Below the pieces are notes generated by a model. That model was given only the letters and a program-made list of their open reading frames with translations, was not told where the DNA came from and searched no databases. DNA of 64,000 bases from Euleptes europaea (lineage: Eukaryota; Chordata; Lepidosauria; Squamata; Sphaerodactylidae). The stretch's first letter is position 1, and each line of letters opens with the position of its first letter. Position numbers and translations under genes: made by a program. The stretch covers positions 78,925,326-78,989,325 of the forward strand of contig NC_079322.1 of NCBI RefSeq assembly GCF_029931775.1, given 5' to 3'. Shown in pieces: positions 63,649 to 64,000 of this stretch.

Positions 63649-64000
63649 ATTTCACAGGCATAGACAGCTTTAAAAGGGGACTAGACAGATTCATGGAGGA
63701 GAGGTCCATCAGCGGCTACTAGCCATGGTGACTAAAGGGAACCTCCACCTTCAGAGGCAGTCAGCCTCTGAATCCCAGTGCCAGGAGGCAGCATCTGGGA
63801 GAAGGCCTGGGACTCTATGTTCTGTTGTTGGACCTCCAGAGGAACTGGCTGGCCACTGTGTGAGAGAGGACCCTGGACCAGAGGGACCCTCGCTGGTCTG
63901 ATCCAGCAGGCCTGAGGTTCTGATCAGGGGAAGGCTCGGCCTCTATGCCCTGTTGGTTGGTCCTCCAGAGGAACTAGTTGACCACTGTGTGAGACGGGAT
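63649..64000 (+). mobile_element. CR1-like LINE 3' end, running off the window
   Basis: TAGCTTTAAAAGGGG-type start and GAGGAACTGGCTGGCCACTG, then a second partial repeat of the end (GAGGAACTAGTTGACCACTG) at 63968. Same subfamily as 19100-19445. Confidence 0.82.

Overview
The window is vertebrate nuclear DNA, almost certainly from a squamate reptile and possibly a gecko. The evidence is spliced genes with GT-AG introns, CpG-island promoters, and a lepidosaur repeat set: many tRNA-derived SINEs, MIR-like CORE-SINEs, 5S-rRNA-derived SINEs with a Bov-B-type 3' tail, CR1 LINE 3' ends, hAT MITEs, and fold-back repeats that look Penelope-like. The species call is inference. There are no operons, CRISPR arrays or bacterial features, and I recognised no LTR or retroviral element.

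Layout. (1) 1-14.6 kb: a CpG-island promoter (about 380-1380), then intronic or 5'-flanking DNA full of SINEs. It contains a short alternative coding exon of DHX30 (8627-8681, MFSLNSCRR...). (2) 14.7-38.6 kb: a second CpG island with an NRF1 palindrome and a YY1-like start, the mitochondrial first exon of DHX30 (15014-15227), and 18 shared coding exons ending at 38520 with a very short 3' UTR. The joined reading frame gives 1233 aa for the mitochondrial form and 1171 aa for the MFSL form. All exon phases agree and every helicase motif is present. (3) 38.6-43.5 kb: intergenic repeats with nested insertions. (4) 43.6-53.0 kb: a KRAB zinc-finger gene with MAAGGPAQ, KRAB-A and KRAB-B exons and a ten-finger exon, 534 aa in all. 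A near-perfect 64-bp-arm palindrome lies just upstream of a ZNF143-like promoter motif. (5) 53-59.4 kb: 3' flank and repeats. (6) 59.4-61.4 kb, minus strand: a large exon encoding zinc fingers fused to a catalytically dead Tigger/pogo transposase most like TIGD3. Its splice acceptor has the phase usual for KRAB/ZNF last exons, so its 5' exons lie at higher coordinates or beyond the window. (7) 61.5-64 kb: nested repeats.

DHX30 is an RNA helicase of mitochondrial RNA granules and of cytosolic/nuclear RNA control. The two alternative first exons explain dual targeting from one locus. The two other genes are DNA-binding regulators of transposon-related origin or purpose: a KRAB repressor and a host-transposase fusion. 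The fusion is the most novel object here. Other leads are hammerhead-like cores in the fold-back repeats, some with 11-12 bp target duplications, and a TA-flanked inverted-repeat element carrying a roughly 105-bp-period GC minisatellite.
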